A DNA stretch of 64,000 nucleotides from the NCBI RefSeq assembly GCF_005860795.2, contig NZ_CP058350.1, positions 222,001 through 286,000 of the forward strand. The letters are read 5' to 3'. Origin of the DNA: Peteryoungia desertarenae (GTDB lineage Bacteria; Pseudomonadota; Alphaproteobacteria; Rhizobiales; Rhizobiaceae). The notes under the pieces are model-generated. The model was not told where the DNA came from and made no database searches. It saw only the letters and a program-made list of their open reading frames with translations. Positions 29,368 through 38,664 of this stretch are shown one piece after another (the stretch's first letter is position 1; every line of letters begins with the position of its first letter). The translations under genes and the position numbers were made by a program.

Positions 29368-29598
29368 ATGAGCGATCTCAGCCTGCAGCAGGCCATCGAC
29401 AATATCTATGCCTCGATCAACAACGACAACGAAGAGATCGACACCCATATTGCGGCGCTGAAGGCGGCGATGGCGCGAGAGGGCGTCAAAGAGGCCATTT
29501 TCGAGACGGGCAAGCTCGCCCAGCCGAACCGGCAGGGCCGGAAAATCATGCAGTCCTATTTCAAGAAGAAGGGTGTGGCCGTCGGCTTCACGGCTTAG
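29368..29598 (+). CDS. Small conserved-looking protein, unknown
   Basis: 76 residues, soluble, largely helical with an acidic first half (NIYASINNDNEEIDTHIAAL) and a basic end (GRKIMQSYFKKKG). A good Shine-Dalgarno (AGGAG) precedes the ATG, and codon use is like that of neighbours. It lies between divergent bacA and convergent map and is probably monocistronic. I do not recognise a family. Confidence 0.7.
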   Translation: MSDLSLQQAIDNIYASINNDNEEIDTHIAALKAAMAREGVKEAIFETGKLAQPNRQGRKIMQSYFKKKGVAVGFTA

Positions 29599-29625
29599 CA
29601 TCGCAGAACTCTGGCGGGGTGAGTG

Positions 29626-30375
29626 TTATTCCGCCAGCGTCAGCACCACAGGTCCGTTCTTCGTGACGACGATTGTATGCTCAAATTGCACTGTCGGCGC
29701 ACTCGGATCTGCATAGAGCGTCCATGGGTCATCACCATCTTCAGCCCAATGACCGCCCAGAGACAGGAAGGGCTCCACGGTGAAGACCAGCCCCTCCTCC
29801 ATCATCCGCGTTTCGTCCGGATCCGGCCATGTGGAAAGCTCGGTCGGCTCCTCATGCAGTGAGCGCCCGATGCCGTGGCTCGCCAGGTTCGTGATCAGCG
29901 TATAGCGGTTCTTCTTGGCAAAGGCGCCGATCGAGTTGCCGATATCGGCCAGCGGCCGACCGGTCTTCACCTGGTTCAGGCCGACCCAGAGCGCCCGCTT
30001 GCCGTCGCGAAGCAGCCGTTCGAGCTTGGCCGTACCAGGAGGCACGATGAAGGACGAGCCGGTATCGCCGAAATAGCCGTGCTTTTCGCCGGACACGTCG
30101 ATATTCACGAGATCGCCGGCCTTGATCACCCGGTCGCCGGGAATGCCATGAGCGATCTCTTCATTCACGGAGATACAGGTCGCACCCGGAAACTGATAGC
30201 AGAGCTCCGGCGCCGACTGCGCGCCGTTCTCCTCAAGAACCCTGCGCCCGATCCGGTCGAGCTCGCGCGTCGTGATGCCGGGTTCCAGCGCCGCCGCCAT
30301 GGTCTTCACCGCCGTCGCGCAGATGCGCCCGATGTCTTTCAGACGGACAAGGTCCTCTTCGGTTTCGACGATCAT
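29626..30375 (-). CDS. map: Type I methionine aminopeptidase
   Basis: 249-residue enzyme that removes initiator Met from nascent proteins. The five dimetal ligands are all in place: two Asp in NIDVSGEKHGYFGDTG, His in SHGIGRSLHEEP, Glu in VFTVEPFL and Glu in QFEHTIVV. The substrate-site His lies in EIAHGIPG. It is slightly shorter than the common rhizobial housekeeping Map (about 275), so it may be a second paralogue. A GC inverted repeat (29611-29617 with 29631-29637) overlaps its stop and could act as a weak terminator shared with the small convergent gene. Confidence 0.93.
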   Translation of the reverse strand: MIVETEEDLVRLKDIGRICATAVKTMAAALEPGITTRELDRIGRRVLEENGAQSAPELCYQFPGATCISVNEEIAHGIPGDRVIKAGDLVNIDVSGEKHGYFGDTGSSFIVPPGTAKLERLLRDGKRALWVGLNQVKTGRPLADIGNSIGAFAKKNRYTLITNLASHGIGRSLHEEPTELSTWPDPDETRMMEEGLVFTVEPFLSLGGHWAEDGDDPWTLYADPSAPTVQFEHTIVVTKNGPVVLTLAE

Positions 30376-30416
30376 GGCAGTCCTTCGATGGCTAAACAGC
30401 GGGGATAAGCGCTGCC

Positions 30417-31463
30417 TTAGGCGGCAGACGCCTTCTCCGTCAACGCCTTCCGAACCAGCGGGGCGACTTTTGTTCCGAAGAGTTCGATGCCGCGCATGAT
30501 ATCCTTGTGCGGCATCGGGCCGATCGCCATCTGCATCAGGAAGCGGTCGTTCTTGAAGATGCCATGCAAGGCGACAATCTTTTCGGCCACCGTTTCCGGA
30601 TCGCCGACGAAGAGTGCGCCGCGCGGGCCGCGCGAGGCATCGAACTGCGCCCGGCTGGTGGGGCCCCAGCCGCGCTCGCGACCGATGCGGTTCATCACGA
30701 CGGCCTGCGGCTCGTAGAAGATGTCGGCTGCCGACTGCACAGTATCATGGATGAAGCCATGCACGTTGATGCTGGTCTTCAACTGCTTCGGATCGACACC
30801 GGCCTTGGCGGCGCTCTGGCGGTAGAGATCGAAGAAGGGCGCAAACCGATGCGGCTCACCGCCAATGATGGCAAGCGCCAGCGGCAGGCCGAGATAACCG
30901 GCACGCGCCGCTGACTGTGGCGTGCCGCCGATCGCGATCCACAGCGGCAGGAGATCCTGCAGCGGACGCGGGTAGACACCTCGCGCTTGGATTGGCTTGC
31001 GGGTCTGACCTTCCCAGGTCACCACCTCGTTTTCGCGGATCTCCATCAAAAGCTGCAGCTTTTCGGCAAACAACAGGTCATAATCTTCGAGATCATAGCC
31101 GAAGAGCGGAAAGCTCTCGATGAAGGAGCCGCGACCGACCATCAACTCGGTGCGCCCACCGGAGAGCAGGTCAACCGTTGCATATTGCTGGAATACGCGC
31201 ACCGGATCGTCGGAGGAAAGAACCGAGACGGCGCTGGTCAGCCGGATTTTCTTCGTCTGCACGGCAGCGGCCGCAAGGATCGTCGCTGGGGAAGACGCCA
31301 TATAGTCTGGGCGATGATGTTCGCCGAGGCCGAAGACATCGAGACCGACCTCATCGGCGAGCTTGATCTCGGCGAGCAGCTCGTCCACGCGTCGCTTGTC
31401 TTCCGCACCCTTGTTGGCGGCCTTCGGATCGACGTCGGCGAAAGTGTAAAGTCCCAGTTCCAT
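30417..31463 (-). CDS. LLM-class flavin-dependent oxidoreductase
   Basis: 348-residue bacterial luciferase-like monooxygenase with the family opening MELGLYTFADVDP and GLGEHHRPDYMASSPATIL. The TIM-barrel region TAVSVLSSDDPVRVFQQYATVDLLSGGR is also characteristic. It uses FMNH2 from a separate reductase; the substrate is unknown. The ATG at 31463 is favoured over an in-frame start 33 codons earlier, since the shorter form starts at the first barrel strand. Separated from map by 41 bases on the same strand. Confidence 0.88.
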   Translation of the reverse strand: MELGLYTFADVDPKAANKGAEDKRRVDELLAEIKLADEVGLDVFGLGEHHRPDYMASSPATILAAAAVQTKKIRLTSAVSVLSSDDPVRVFQQYATVDLLSGGRTELMVGRGSFIESFPLFGYDLEDYDLLFAEKLQLLMEIRENEVVTWEGQTRKPIQARGVYPRPLQDLLPLWIAIGGTPQSAARAGYLGLPLALAIIGGEPHRFAPFFDLYRQSAAKAGVDPKQLKTSINVHGFIHDTVQSAADIFYEPQAVVMNRIGRERGWGPTSRAQFDASRGPRGALFVGDPETVAEKIVALHGIFKNDRFLMQMAIGPMPHKDIMRGIELFGTKVAPLVRKALTEKASAA

Positions 31464-31696
31464 GGCGTGCCTCGCGTGTTTGTCGGGCAGGAAGTAATCG
31501 AACGCCACAAACGTTACAAATGATCTCGTGGTGACGCTGTGTCCTTGTGCTGGAAACAGCAATCCCCAGATAGAGTTGGCGAGCCAGCGGCAGACGCCAC
31601 CCGTCCGAAAATCACGATTGCCAGCCCGAGGGCTTTGGGCATAACTTCTTTATCTGTTGCGGCGCAGCAGCAGATCGCATGAAGGGAGTATCAAGC

Positions 31697-32470
31697 ATGA
31701 CCAGAACCGTCGTCGTCACCGGATCGACCAGCGGGATCGGGCTCGGCATCGCGAAAGCCTTTGCCGCCGAAGGCGCAAACCTCGTCATCAACGGCTTCGG
31801 CCCCGCAGACGAGATCGAAGCGAACCGCAAGGCACTCGAAGCCCATGGCGGCAAGGCGATCTATCATGGTGCCGACATGACCAAGCCGGCGGAGATCGCC
31901 GACCTGATCGCGACAGCCGAGAACACCTTCGGTGGCGTCGATGTCCTCGTCAACAATGCCGGCATCCAGCATGTCTCGCCGGTCGAGGATTTCCCGATCG
32001 ACAAATGGGACCAGATCATCGCGATCAACCTGACAAGCTCCTTCCACACGATCCGAGCCGCAGTGCCCGGCATGAAGGCAAACAAGAAGGGCCGCATCAT
32101 CAATGTCGCCTCGGCGCATGCGCTGGTCGCCTCCCCTTACAAGTCGGCCTATGTCGCGGCCAAACACGGCATCATGGGCCTCACCAAGTCGGTCGCCCTA
32201 GAACTGGCGGAATTCGGCATTACCATCAACGCGATCTGCCCCGGCTATGTGCTGACACCGCTCGTGGAAAAGCAGATCCCCGACACGGCCAAGGCCCGTG
32301 GCATTTCCGAGGAACAGGTGAAGACGGACGTGATGCTGCGCCTGCAGGCGACGAAGGAGTTCGTCGCCATCGAGGAGGTCGCGGCAACCGCCATCTTCCT
32401 CGCCAGCGACGCGGCCAAGCAGATCACCGGCACCTCCATTTCGATCGATGGCGGCTGGACCGCGCAGTAA
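31697..32470 (+). CDS. bdhA: 3-hydroxybutyrate dehydrogenase
   Basis: 257-residue short-chain dehydrogenase that oxidises (R)-3-hydroxybutyrate to acetoacetate in turnover of polyhydroxybutyrate. The NAD site TGSTSGIGLGIAKAFAAEG, NNAGIQH, the catalytic S...YKSAYVAAKHG and PGYVLTPLVEKQI are characteristic of BdhA. AAGGGAG eight bases before ATG 31697 sets the start. xdhA follows 25 bases later; rhizobial genomes often place bdhA directly ahead of xdhA, so cotranscription is possible. Confidence 0.93.
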   Translation: MTRTVVVTGSTSGIGLGIAKAFAAEGANLVINGFGPADEIEANRKALEAHGGKAIYHGADMTKPAEIADLIATAENTFGGVDVLVNNAGIQHVSPVEDFPIDKWDQIIAINLTSSFHTIRAAVPGMKANKKGRIINVASAHALVASPYKSAYVAAKHGIMGLTKSVALELAEFGITINAICPGYVLTPLVEKQIPDTAKARGISEEQVKTDVMLRLQATKEFVAIEEVAATAIFLASDAAKQITGTSISIDGGWTAQ

Positions 32471-32495
32471 CGCGCCCCGCAGAAAAAGGCAGTTC

Positions 32496-33965
32496 ATGAC
32501 CAGCATTCGTTTCATCCTGAATGGCGAAGATGTCGCCCTTTCCAGCCTCGATCCGACTGAGACGCTGCTCGACTTCCTGCGCCTGAAGCGCCGGTTGACC
32601 GGCTCCAAGGAAGGCTGCGCGGAAGGCGATTGTGGCGCCTGCACGGTGCTGGTCGGGCGGCTCGTCGGCGGTCGGCTGAGTTATGAGACGGTCAATGCCT
32701 GCATCCGCTTCGTCGGCTCGCTGAACGCCACCCATGTGGTGACCGTCGAGCATTTGGCCGCGAAAGACGGCACGCTGCATCCGGTACAGCAGGCCATGGT
32801 CGACTGTCACGGCTCGCAATGCGGCTTCTGCACGCCGGGCTTCGTCATGTCGCTCTATGGGCTGTGGCTCACCTCGGAGAACCCCAGCCGTGCCGAGATC
32901 GAGCGCGCGCTACAGGGCAATCTCTGTCGTTGCACGGGCTACGAGCCGATCGTCAAGGCCGCCGAACAGGTCGGTCAGATCCGCCCGTCCTCCCTCTTCG
33001 ACCCGCTGGAACGCGAGCGCGCCAATATCATCGCACGGCTGGAAGAACTTGCGACCCGCGAGACGATCGCGATCACAGGCCCCGATGGCCGGCGCCTCGT
33101 CGTGCCCGGCAGCGTTGAAGGTCTGGCCGAAACGCTCGCCGCCCATCCCAAGGCGACCGTGGTTGCCGGTGCGACCGATGTCGGTCTCTGGGTCACCAAG
33201 CAGATGCGCGTGCTGGACCCGGTGGTCTTTATCAACCACCTGGAAGACCTGCAGAAGATTACCGTCACGCCTGACGGCATCACCATGGGTGCCGGCGTCA
33301 GTTATTCCAGCGCCCTGAACGTCTTGAGAAAAGAGAGCCCCGCCTTCGGTCGCCTGATCGAGCGCATCGGCGGCCAGCAGGTGCGCAACATGGGCACGAT
33401 CGGCGGCAATGTCGCCAATGGCTCGCCGATCGGCGACTCACCCCCCGCCCTGATCGCGCTCTCCGCCACCGTCACCCTGCGCTCTGCCAAGGGCACCCGC
33501 ACCATGCCGCTCGAAGACTATTTCATCGACTACGGCAAACAGGACCGCCAACCGGGCGAATTCGTCGAAAGCATGTTTGTCCCGCGCCCGAAAGCTTCGA
33601 GTCATGTCGCCGTCTACAAGATCTCCAAGCGCCGCGACGAGGATATCTCGGCGCTTTGCGGCGCCTTCCACCTCGAAACCGATGCGGCTGGTATCGTCAC
33701 CCACATCCGCATCGCCTTCGGCGGCATGGCGGCCACCCCGAAACGCGCGCGGTCGGTTGAAGCTGCGCTCTATGGCAAGCCTTTCATCCAGGCGACCGTC
33801 GAAGCCGCCCGCGACGCCTTCGACCTCGACTACAAGCCGCTCACCGACTGGCGCGCCACGGCGGAATATCGCCAGCTGACGGCGAAGAACCTGCTGACGC
33901 GGTTTTTTCTAGAAGTGTCCGGCACGCCGCAGGAGCTGCAGCGCTTTGCGGTGGAGGAGGCGTGA
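32496..33965 (+). CDS. xdhA: Xanthine dehydrogenase small subunit (2Fe-2S/FAD)
   Basis: 489 residues. The N-terminal plant-type 2Fe-2S domain has C-x4-C-x2-C in GCAEGDCGAC. A second 2Fe-2S domain shows CGFCTPGF and NLCRCTGYEPI. The FAD domain has VVAGATDVGLWV and GTIGGNVANGSPIGD. With XdhB it oxidises hypoxanthine to xanthine and xanthine to urate. AAGG precedes the ATG at 32496. Its TGA overlaps an ATG (TGATG) that would normally fit a coupled xdhB start, but xdhB lies 533 bases away here. Confidence 0.94.
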   Translation: MTSIRFILNGEDVALSSLDPTETLLDFLRLKRRLTGSKEGCAEGDCGACTVLVGRLVGGRLSYETVNACIRFVGSLNATHVVTVEHLAAKDGTLHPVQQAMVDCHGSQCGFCTPGFVMSLYGLWLTSENPSRAEIERALQGNLCRCTGYEPIVKAAEQVGQIRPSSLFDPLERERANIIARLEELATRETIAITGPDGRRLVVPGSVEGLAETLAAHPKATVVAGATDVGLWVTKQMRVLDPVVFINHLEDLQKITVTPDGITMGAGVSYSSALNVLRKESPAFGRLIERIGGQQVRNMGTIGGNVANGSPIGDSPPALIALSATVTLRSAKGTRTMPLEDYFIDYGKQDRQPGEFVESMFVPRPKASSHVAVYKISKRRDEDISALCGAFHLETDAAGIVTHIRIAFGGMAATPKRARSVEAALYGKPFIQATVEAARDAFDLDYKPLTDWRATAEYRQLTAKNLLTRFFLEVSGTPQELQRFAVEEA

Positions 33966-34498
33966 TGATGGACACACCCCGACATCTCATGGCGAACCGA
34001 CTCTCGGGTTCGCTGACATGTGAACAACTTGAGACGGTTGCGAGCAGTGAGGACTACTCAGGGAGCGTCTCATGCACGTAATAGCCACGGTCTTTACCGC
34101 CACGCTAAGTAGCATGGTCGTTGCTCTGACATTCCATGCGTTTACAGTTTCGCAGGAACGGAGCATCGTGAACGATTGGATGCCGGACGGCACCCTCTTA
34201 CTCGTCGCAAGATCTGAAACATGTCCATCCGGATGGAACAGTCGAGCTTCCGTACTGGCAAAACTTGACTATGAAACCAGTGATGACTTTTCGTTTCAGG
34301 ATTTTGACTATGTGTCCCGGACATCCAACCCTCAGGTTATTCGCTTGAGGACTTGCGTGAAAACGGACTGAAGCCCAGCGCCTTATCTTAGGGTGCCTTG
34401 AATAGAACGACGATCCCGAGCGCTACTACCGCTGGGACAAGAAAGACAAAGCCGGGCCGAGGGGACACGCACCCCTGAGGTTGGAGAAGGAGGCCCTC
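33966..34498. other. 533-base spacer interrupting xdhA and xdhB
   Basis: Besides the 99-residue gene at 34072-34371, this spacer holds a 38-codon open frame that starts at the xdhA stop (33965-34081) and has no recognisable product. It also holds an open stretch just upstream of, and in frame with, xdhB (34406-34498, reading NDDPERYYRWDKKDK). The latter looks like a coding remnant, but no family is recognised. The sequence is visibly more A+T-rich than the flanking xdh genes. Five bases, ATGGA, occur at both edges (33968-33972 and 34499-34503), as would be left by an insertion at the old xdhB start; this is weak evidence because the repeat is short. Confidence 0.5.
34072..34371 (+). CDS. Small exported or membrane-anchored protein inside the xdh locus, unknown
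   Basis: 99 residues with a hydrophobic N-terminus (about 3-25) and a soluble remainder containing MPDGTLLLVARSETCPSGW. This recalls the P-x-G...CP-x-GW pattern of small phage-tail-collar-like or adhesin-like domains, though the match is short. A GGGAG ribosome-binding site lies six bases before the ATG. Composition is less GC-rich than xdhA and xdhB. It separates two genes that are usually adjacent, so it looks acquired. Function unknown. Confidence 0.5.
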   Translation: MHVIATVFTATLSSMVVALTFHAFTVSQERSIVNDWMPDGTLLLVARSETCPSGWNSRASVLAKLDYETSDDFSFQDFDYVSRTSNPQVIRLRTCVKTD

Positions 34499-36835
34499 AT
34501 GGATAAGGCGACCTACGAGACGACAAAATACATCAAGGGGCCGATGCACCAGTCGCTGAGGCATGATTCAGCGCACAAGCATGTCGCCGGAAGTGCCGAA
34601 TATATCGACGATATGCCCGAACCGGCAGGCCTCCTGCACGGCGCGCTTGGCATGGCAGATCGCGCCCATTCGGAAATCCTGTCGATCGATCTTTCGGCGG
34701 TGAAGACCTATCCCGGCGTGGTCGATGTCCTGACCGCTGCCGACATCACCGGCGTCAATGATGTCTCCTCCGGCGGCCGCCACGACGAGCCGCTGATTGC
34801 GACAGACAAGGTTGAGTTCCACGGCCAGACCATCTTCGCCGTCATTGCAGAAACCCGCGATGCGGCCCGCAAGGCGGCGCGGCTCGCCAAGGTCGAATAC
34901 CGCGACCTGCCCTTCTGGACCGATATCGACGGCGCGCTGGAGAATGGCGCACCGCTCGTCACGCCGGGCATGACGCTGAAGCGGGGCACGCCGGAGACCG
35001 AGCTCGATAAGGCAAAGCATCGCATCAAGAGTTCGATGCGCATCGGCGGCCAGGAGCATTTCTATCTGGAAAGCCATATCGCGCTCGCGATTCCGGGCGA
35101 GGACGACGATGTCACCGTATGGTCCTCCACCCAGCACCCCTCGGAAATCCAGCACATCGTCGGTCATGTGCTCGACATCCCCTCCAACGCGATCACCGTC
35201 AACACACGCCGCATGGGCGGCGGCTTCGGCGGCAAGGAAACCCAGGGCAACCAGTTTGCAGCCCTTGCCGCACTCGCCGCCAAGAAGCTGAAGCGCGCCG
35301 TAAAATTCCGCCCCGACCGCGACGAGGACATGGGCGTCACCGGCAAGCGCCACGACTTCAAGATGGATTTCGATGTCGCCTTCGATGATGACGGAAAGAT
35401 CCACGCCATCGAGGCCAACTTCGCCGCCCGCTGCGGTTATTCCTCGGACCTGTCAGGCCCAGTCACCGACCGCGCCCTCTTCCATGCCGATTCCAGCTAT
35501 TTCTATCCGCATGTGAAGCTGACCTCGCAGCCACTGAAAACCCACACCGTCTCTAACACCGCCTATCGCGGCTTTGGGGGACCCCAGGGCATGCTGGGCG
35601 CCGAGCGGGTGATCGAGGAGATCGCCTATGCTTTGGCTAAGGACCCGCTGGAGGTCCGAAAGGCCAATTTCTATGGCGAGAAGGGTTCGGGCCGCGATGT
35701 GACGCCCTACCACCAGCAGGTGGAAGATAACATCATCCTGAGGGTCGTCGAGGAACTGGAAACCTCCTGCGACTACCAGGCGCGCCGCCTGGCGATCATC
35801 GACTTCAACAAGACAAGCCCCGTCATCAAGAAGGGCATCGCCCTCACCCCGGTGAAATTCGGCATTTCCTTCACCATGACCGCCTTCAACCAGGCGGGCG
35901 CGCTCGTCCATATCTATCAGGACGGCTCGATCCATCTGAACCATGGCGGCACCGAAATGGGCCAGGGCCTCTATACGAAGGTGGCACAGGTCGTCGCCGA
36001 CTGCTTCCAGGTCGATGTCGACACGGTGAAGATCACGGCGACGACGACCGGCAAAGTGCCGAACACCTCCGCGACCGCCGCGTCGTCCGGCTCGGACCTG
36101 AACGGCATGGCGGCATGGGATGCCGCCCGGCAGATCAAGGAACGGCTGGTCGCCTTTGCCACCGAGAAGTATGCGGTCCCGGCCTCGGAGGTCGAATTCC
36201 TGCCCAACCGGGTGCGCGTGGGCGACCAGATCTTCACCTTCGGCGATTTCGTCAAACAGGCCTATTTCGGCCGCGTCCAGCTCTCGGCTGCAGGCTTTTA
36301 CAAGACGCCCAAAATCCACTGGGACCGCGCCGCCGGTCGCGGCACGCCCTTCTATTACTACGCCTATGGCGCCGCATGCTCGGAAGTCTCGATCGACACG
36401 CTGACGGGCGAATATCTGATGGACCGCACCGATATTCTGCACGATGTCGGCAAGTCACTGAATCCGGCCATCGACATCGGCCAGATCGAAGGCGGCTTCG
36501 TCCAGGGCATGGGCTGGCTGACGACGGAAGAACTCTGGTGGGACGGCAAGGGACGGCTTCGCACCCACGCCCCCTCCACCTATAAGATCCCGCTCGCCTC
36601 CGACCGACCGAAGATCTTCAACACGCGGCTTGTCCCCTGGTCTGAAAACACCGAACCCACCATCGGCCGCTCCAAGGCCGTCGGCGAGCCACCCTTCATG
36701 CTGGCGATTTCGGTGCTAGAAGCCCTGTCGATGGCCGTGGCATCGGTCGCCGACTACCGGATCTGCCCGAGGCTAGACGCACCGGCCACGCCGGAGCGCG
36801 TGCTGATGGCGGTGGAGAGGTTGAAGCGGGCGTGA
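34499..36835 (+). CDS. xdhB: Xanthine dehydrogenase large subunit (molybdopterin)
   Basis: 778-residue molybdenum-cofactor subunit. Seen: HKHVAGSAEYIDDMPEP at the start, the cofactor segment RRMGGGFGGKETQGNQ, NTAYRGFGGPQGML with the substrate Arg/Phe region and QIEGGFVQGMGW. GEPPFMLAISVLEAL carries the catalytic Glu. ATG 34499 follows AAGGAGG, an excellent ribosome-binding site, and gives the family N-terminus; an in-frame TTG six codons earlier is less likely. The independent strong binding site fits a gene that has lost translational coupling to xdhA. Confidence 0.94.
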   Translation: MDKATYETTKYIKGPMHQSLRHDSAHKHVAGSAEYIDDMPEPAGLLHGALGMADRAHSEILSIDLSAVKTYPGVVDVLTAADITGVNDVSSGGRHDEPLIATDKVEFHGQTIFAVIAETRDAARKAARLAKVEYRDLPFWTDIDGALENGAPLVTPGMTLKRGTPETELDKAKHRIKSSMRIGGQEHFYLESHIALAIPGEDDDVTVWSSTQHPSEIQHIVGHVLDIPSNAITVNTRRMGGGFGGKETQGNQFAALAALAAKKLKRAVKFRPDRDEDMGVTGKRHDFKMDFDVAFDDDGKIHAIEANFAARCGYSSDLSGPVTDRALFHADSSYFYPHVKLTSQPLKTHTVSNTAYRGFGGPQGMLGAERVIEEIAYALAKDPLEVRKANFYGEKGSGRDVTPYHQQVEDNIILRVVEELETSCDYQARRLAIIDFNKTSPVIKKGIALTPVKFGISFTMTAFNQAGALVHIYQDGSIHLNHGGTEMGQGLYTKVAQVVADCFQVDVDTVKITATTTGKVPNTSATAASSGSDLNGMAAWDAARQIKERLVAFATEKYAVPASEVEFLPNRVRVGDQIFTFGDFVKQAYFGRVQLSAAGFYKTPKIHWDRAAGRGTPFYYYAYGAACSEVSIDTLTGEYLMDRTDILHDVGKSLNPAIDIGQIEGGFVQGMGWLTTEELWWDGKGRLRTHAPSTYKIPLASDRPKIFNTRLVPWSENTEPTIGRSKAVGEPPFMLAISVLEALSMAVASVADYRICPRLDAPATPERVLMAVERLKRA

Positions 36836-36841
36836 GTGCCG

Positions 36842-37723
36842 TCAGCGGATGACGGACCGCAGCATGTAGAGAAAAGCGGCGAGGATCAGCACCGGCAGGA
36901 CCAGAAGCTTCACCAGATAGGCAACCGCAATACCTATAGAGGCATTGAAGAGATCGTTGGATATGGCGACACCGACATTGATCACGGCAACATTGGCCGC
37001 AACTGTCGCTGCCATGTCTGACGCTGATTGTAGTGTTCCGCTAAAGGCCGAGCCGAGGCGGCCGAATAGCTGGCCGTCCCCGGCCTGTTGGTCGACCGAA
37101 GGCAAATTCTCCTTCGGCGCGCCCACCTGTTGCTCGACCTGAGCCAGAGCAGAATTGCCCTGCATGCGCTCGAAAACTTCAGTCGCGTTGGTCCACGCCT
37201 CTTCGGTGATAACACCACCGGCATAGAAGGCAACCGTATAGGAGGCAGGCAACAGGATCGCACCCAAAAGACCAAGCACGAGAAAAGATCGTGCGAGCCG
37301 GTCGATCAGCTTGGGGACGCGTTGCATCGAGACTGTCAGGGCCGCGCACAGCAATGCAAAGACCGCAAGTCCCGCAGCCGCCACCTTGGCAAGAGGCACG
37401 AGCACAACGGACAGAATGCCCGAGATGATGGCCAGATAGAACAAAAGATCGACCATCCTCTCAATGGTGTTGATGACCGGTTGCAGCAATTGTCCTGGAC
37501 TTGCCGTCACCGAGGCAACGCCAACGCCGCCCGAGACATCGGCATCACGTGCAATACTCATGACGGAATTTGCAATGCGCAGAGTGCCATACAGCGCTCC
37601 ACTGCCAATCATCACGTCATGGCTGAAGCGCGCAGCGACATCCGCCAGCGGGTTCACGAAGAAGATCACGACGGCGATAATTGCAACCATGACCCAGACG
37701 ATTGCAGCCTTGTTTCTGGTCAT
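36842..37723 (-). CDS. Multi-pass membrane protein, unknown
   Basis: 293 residues with an N-terminal membrane helix, a periplasmic segment of about 65 residues, three or four further hydrophobic helices in the middle (LLFYLAIISGILSVVLVPLA, FLVLGLLGAILLPASYTVAF). A Gln-rich polar stretch and a final helix pair follow. ATG 37723 precedes MTRNKAAIVWVMVAII; an ATG 36 codons upstream lies in the divergent promoter region. It lies antiparallel between xdhB and xdhC, six bases from the xdhB stop. No family recognised. Confidence 0.7.
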   Translation of the reverse strand: MTRNKAAIVWVMVAIIAVVIFFVNPLADVAARFSHDVMIGSGALYGTLRIANSVMSIARDADVSGGVGVASVTASPGQLLQPVINTIERMVDLLFYLAIISGILSVVLVPLAKVAAAGLAVFALLCAALTVSMQRVPKLIDRLARSFLVLGLLGAILLPASYTVAFYAGGVITEEAWTNATEVFERMQGNSALAQVEQQVGAPKENLPSVDQQAGDGQLFGRLGSAFSGTLQSASDMAATVAANVAVINVGVAISNDLFNASIGIAVAYLVKLLVLPVLILAAFLYMLRSVIR

Positions 37724-37851
37724 TATGCCTCCTCTTTGCGCCTGCCTGGCCGCGCATATCCGAATATGAAGTGCAAACAATGTCGCACTCCGCAACAAAC
37801 AGAAGCATGCTCTGTCCAGTTCCCGTTTCACGATGCTAGAATGACATCATC

Positions 37852-38658
37852 ATGATGGTCAAAGATCTCCGACATTTTCTTGCCGCCCATTCGGCCAGCG
37901 TTCTTGTGGAAGTGGCTGAAGCCAAGGGCTCAACCCCTCGTGACGCCGGCACAATCATGCTGGTGGCGCCGAATTCATTGCTTGGGACTATTGGCGGCGG
38001 ACAACTGGAATACTTGGCCATAGATCACGCCCGACGCATTTTGGCAGGCGAGACGCTGCCCCTGACCCTTGATATTCCCCTTGGTCCGGAGATCGGTCAG
38101 TGCTGTGGGGGCCGCACGCTGATTGGATTTCGCGTCGTGGACGCGGGTATCGCTGCAGAAGTGGAGGGACGCCTCCAGTATGAAATGGCGGGTGCTCCCG
38201 AAGTCATGGTTTTTGGCGCCGGTCACGTGGGCCTCGCTTTGGCCCGGGCGCTGGCCCCTCTCCCGCTCAAAGTCACACTCATAGACTCCCGTCCGGCAAT
38301 CGACGGTGAGGCTCCCCGGGACATCACCTTCCGCCGTGTCGCCATGCCAGAAGCCGAGGTTGGGACACTTCAGGCAGGGTCGGCAGTGGTCATCCTGACC
38401 CACGACCATGCCCTCGATTTCCTGGTCGCGCGCGAAGCACTGTCAAGGGGTGACCTTGCCTATGTCGGCATGATCGGCTCGAAGACCAAACGTGCCACCT
38501 TCTCGTCCTTCCTCAGACAAGAGGGCTTGAGCCCTTCTCTTCTGGACCAGTTGACCCTACCGATTGGTGGTTCTGATGTGAGAGATAAACGCCCCGCCGT
38601 CATCGCCGCTCTGGTTGCCGCAGAACTGCTCGGCGTACTCCTGAAGAAGCGCCCATAA
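37852..38658 (+). CDS. xdhC: Xanthine dehydrogenase accessory protein XdhC
   Basis: 268-residue chaperone that binds molybdenum cofactor, protects its sulfurated form and inserts it into XdhB. N-terminal XdhC/CoxI domain: GSTPRDAGTIMLV, GTIGGGQLEYLAI and the conserved Cys in GPEIGQCCGG. C-terminal Rossmann domain: VFGAGHVGLALARAL and YVGMIGSKTKRA. Divergent from the unknown membrane protein, 128 bases apart; not in one transcript with xdhA or xdhB because of that gene. Confidence 0.93.
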   Translation: MMVKDLRHFLAAHSASVLVEVAEAKGSTPRDAGTIMLVAPNSLLGTIGGGQLEYLAIDHARRILAGETLPLTLDIPLGPEIGQCCGGRTLIGFRVVDAGIAAEVEGRLQYEMAGAPEVMVFGAGHVGLALARALAPLPLKVTLIDSRPAIDGEAPRDITFRRVAMPEAEVGTLQAGSAVVILTHDHALDFLVAREALSRGDLAYVGMIGSKTKRATFSSFLRQEGLSPSLLDQLTLPIGGSDVRDKRPAVIAALVAAELLGVLLKKRP

Positions 38659-38664
38659 GCGCCA

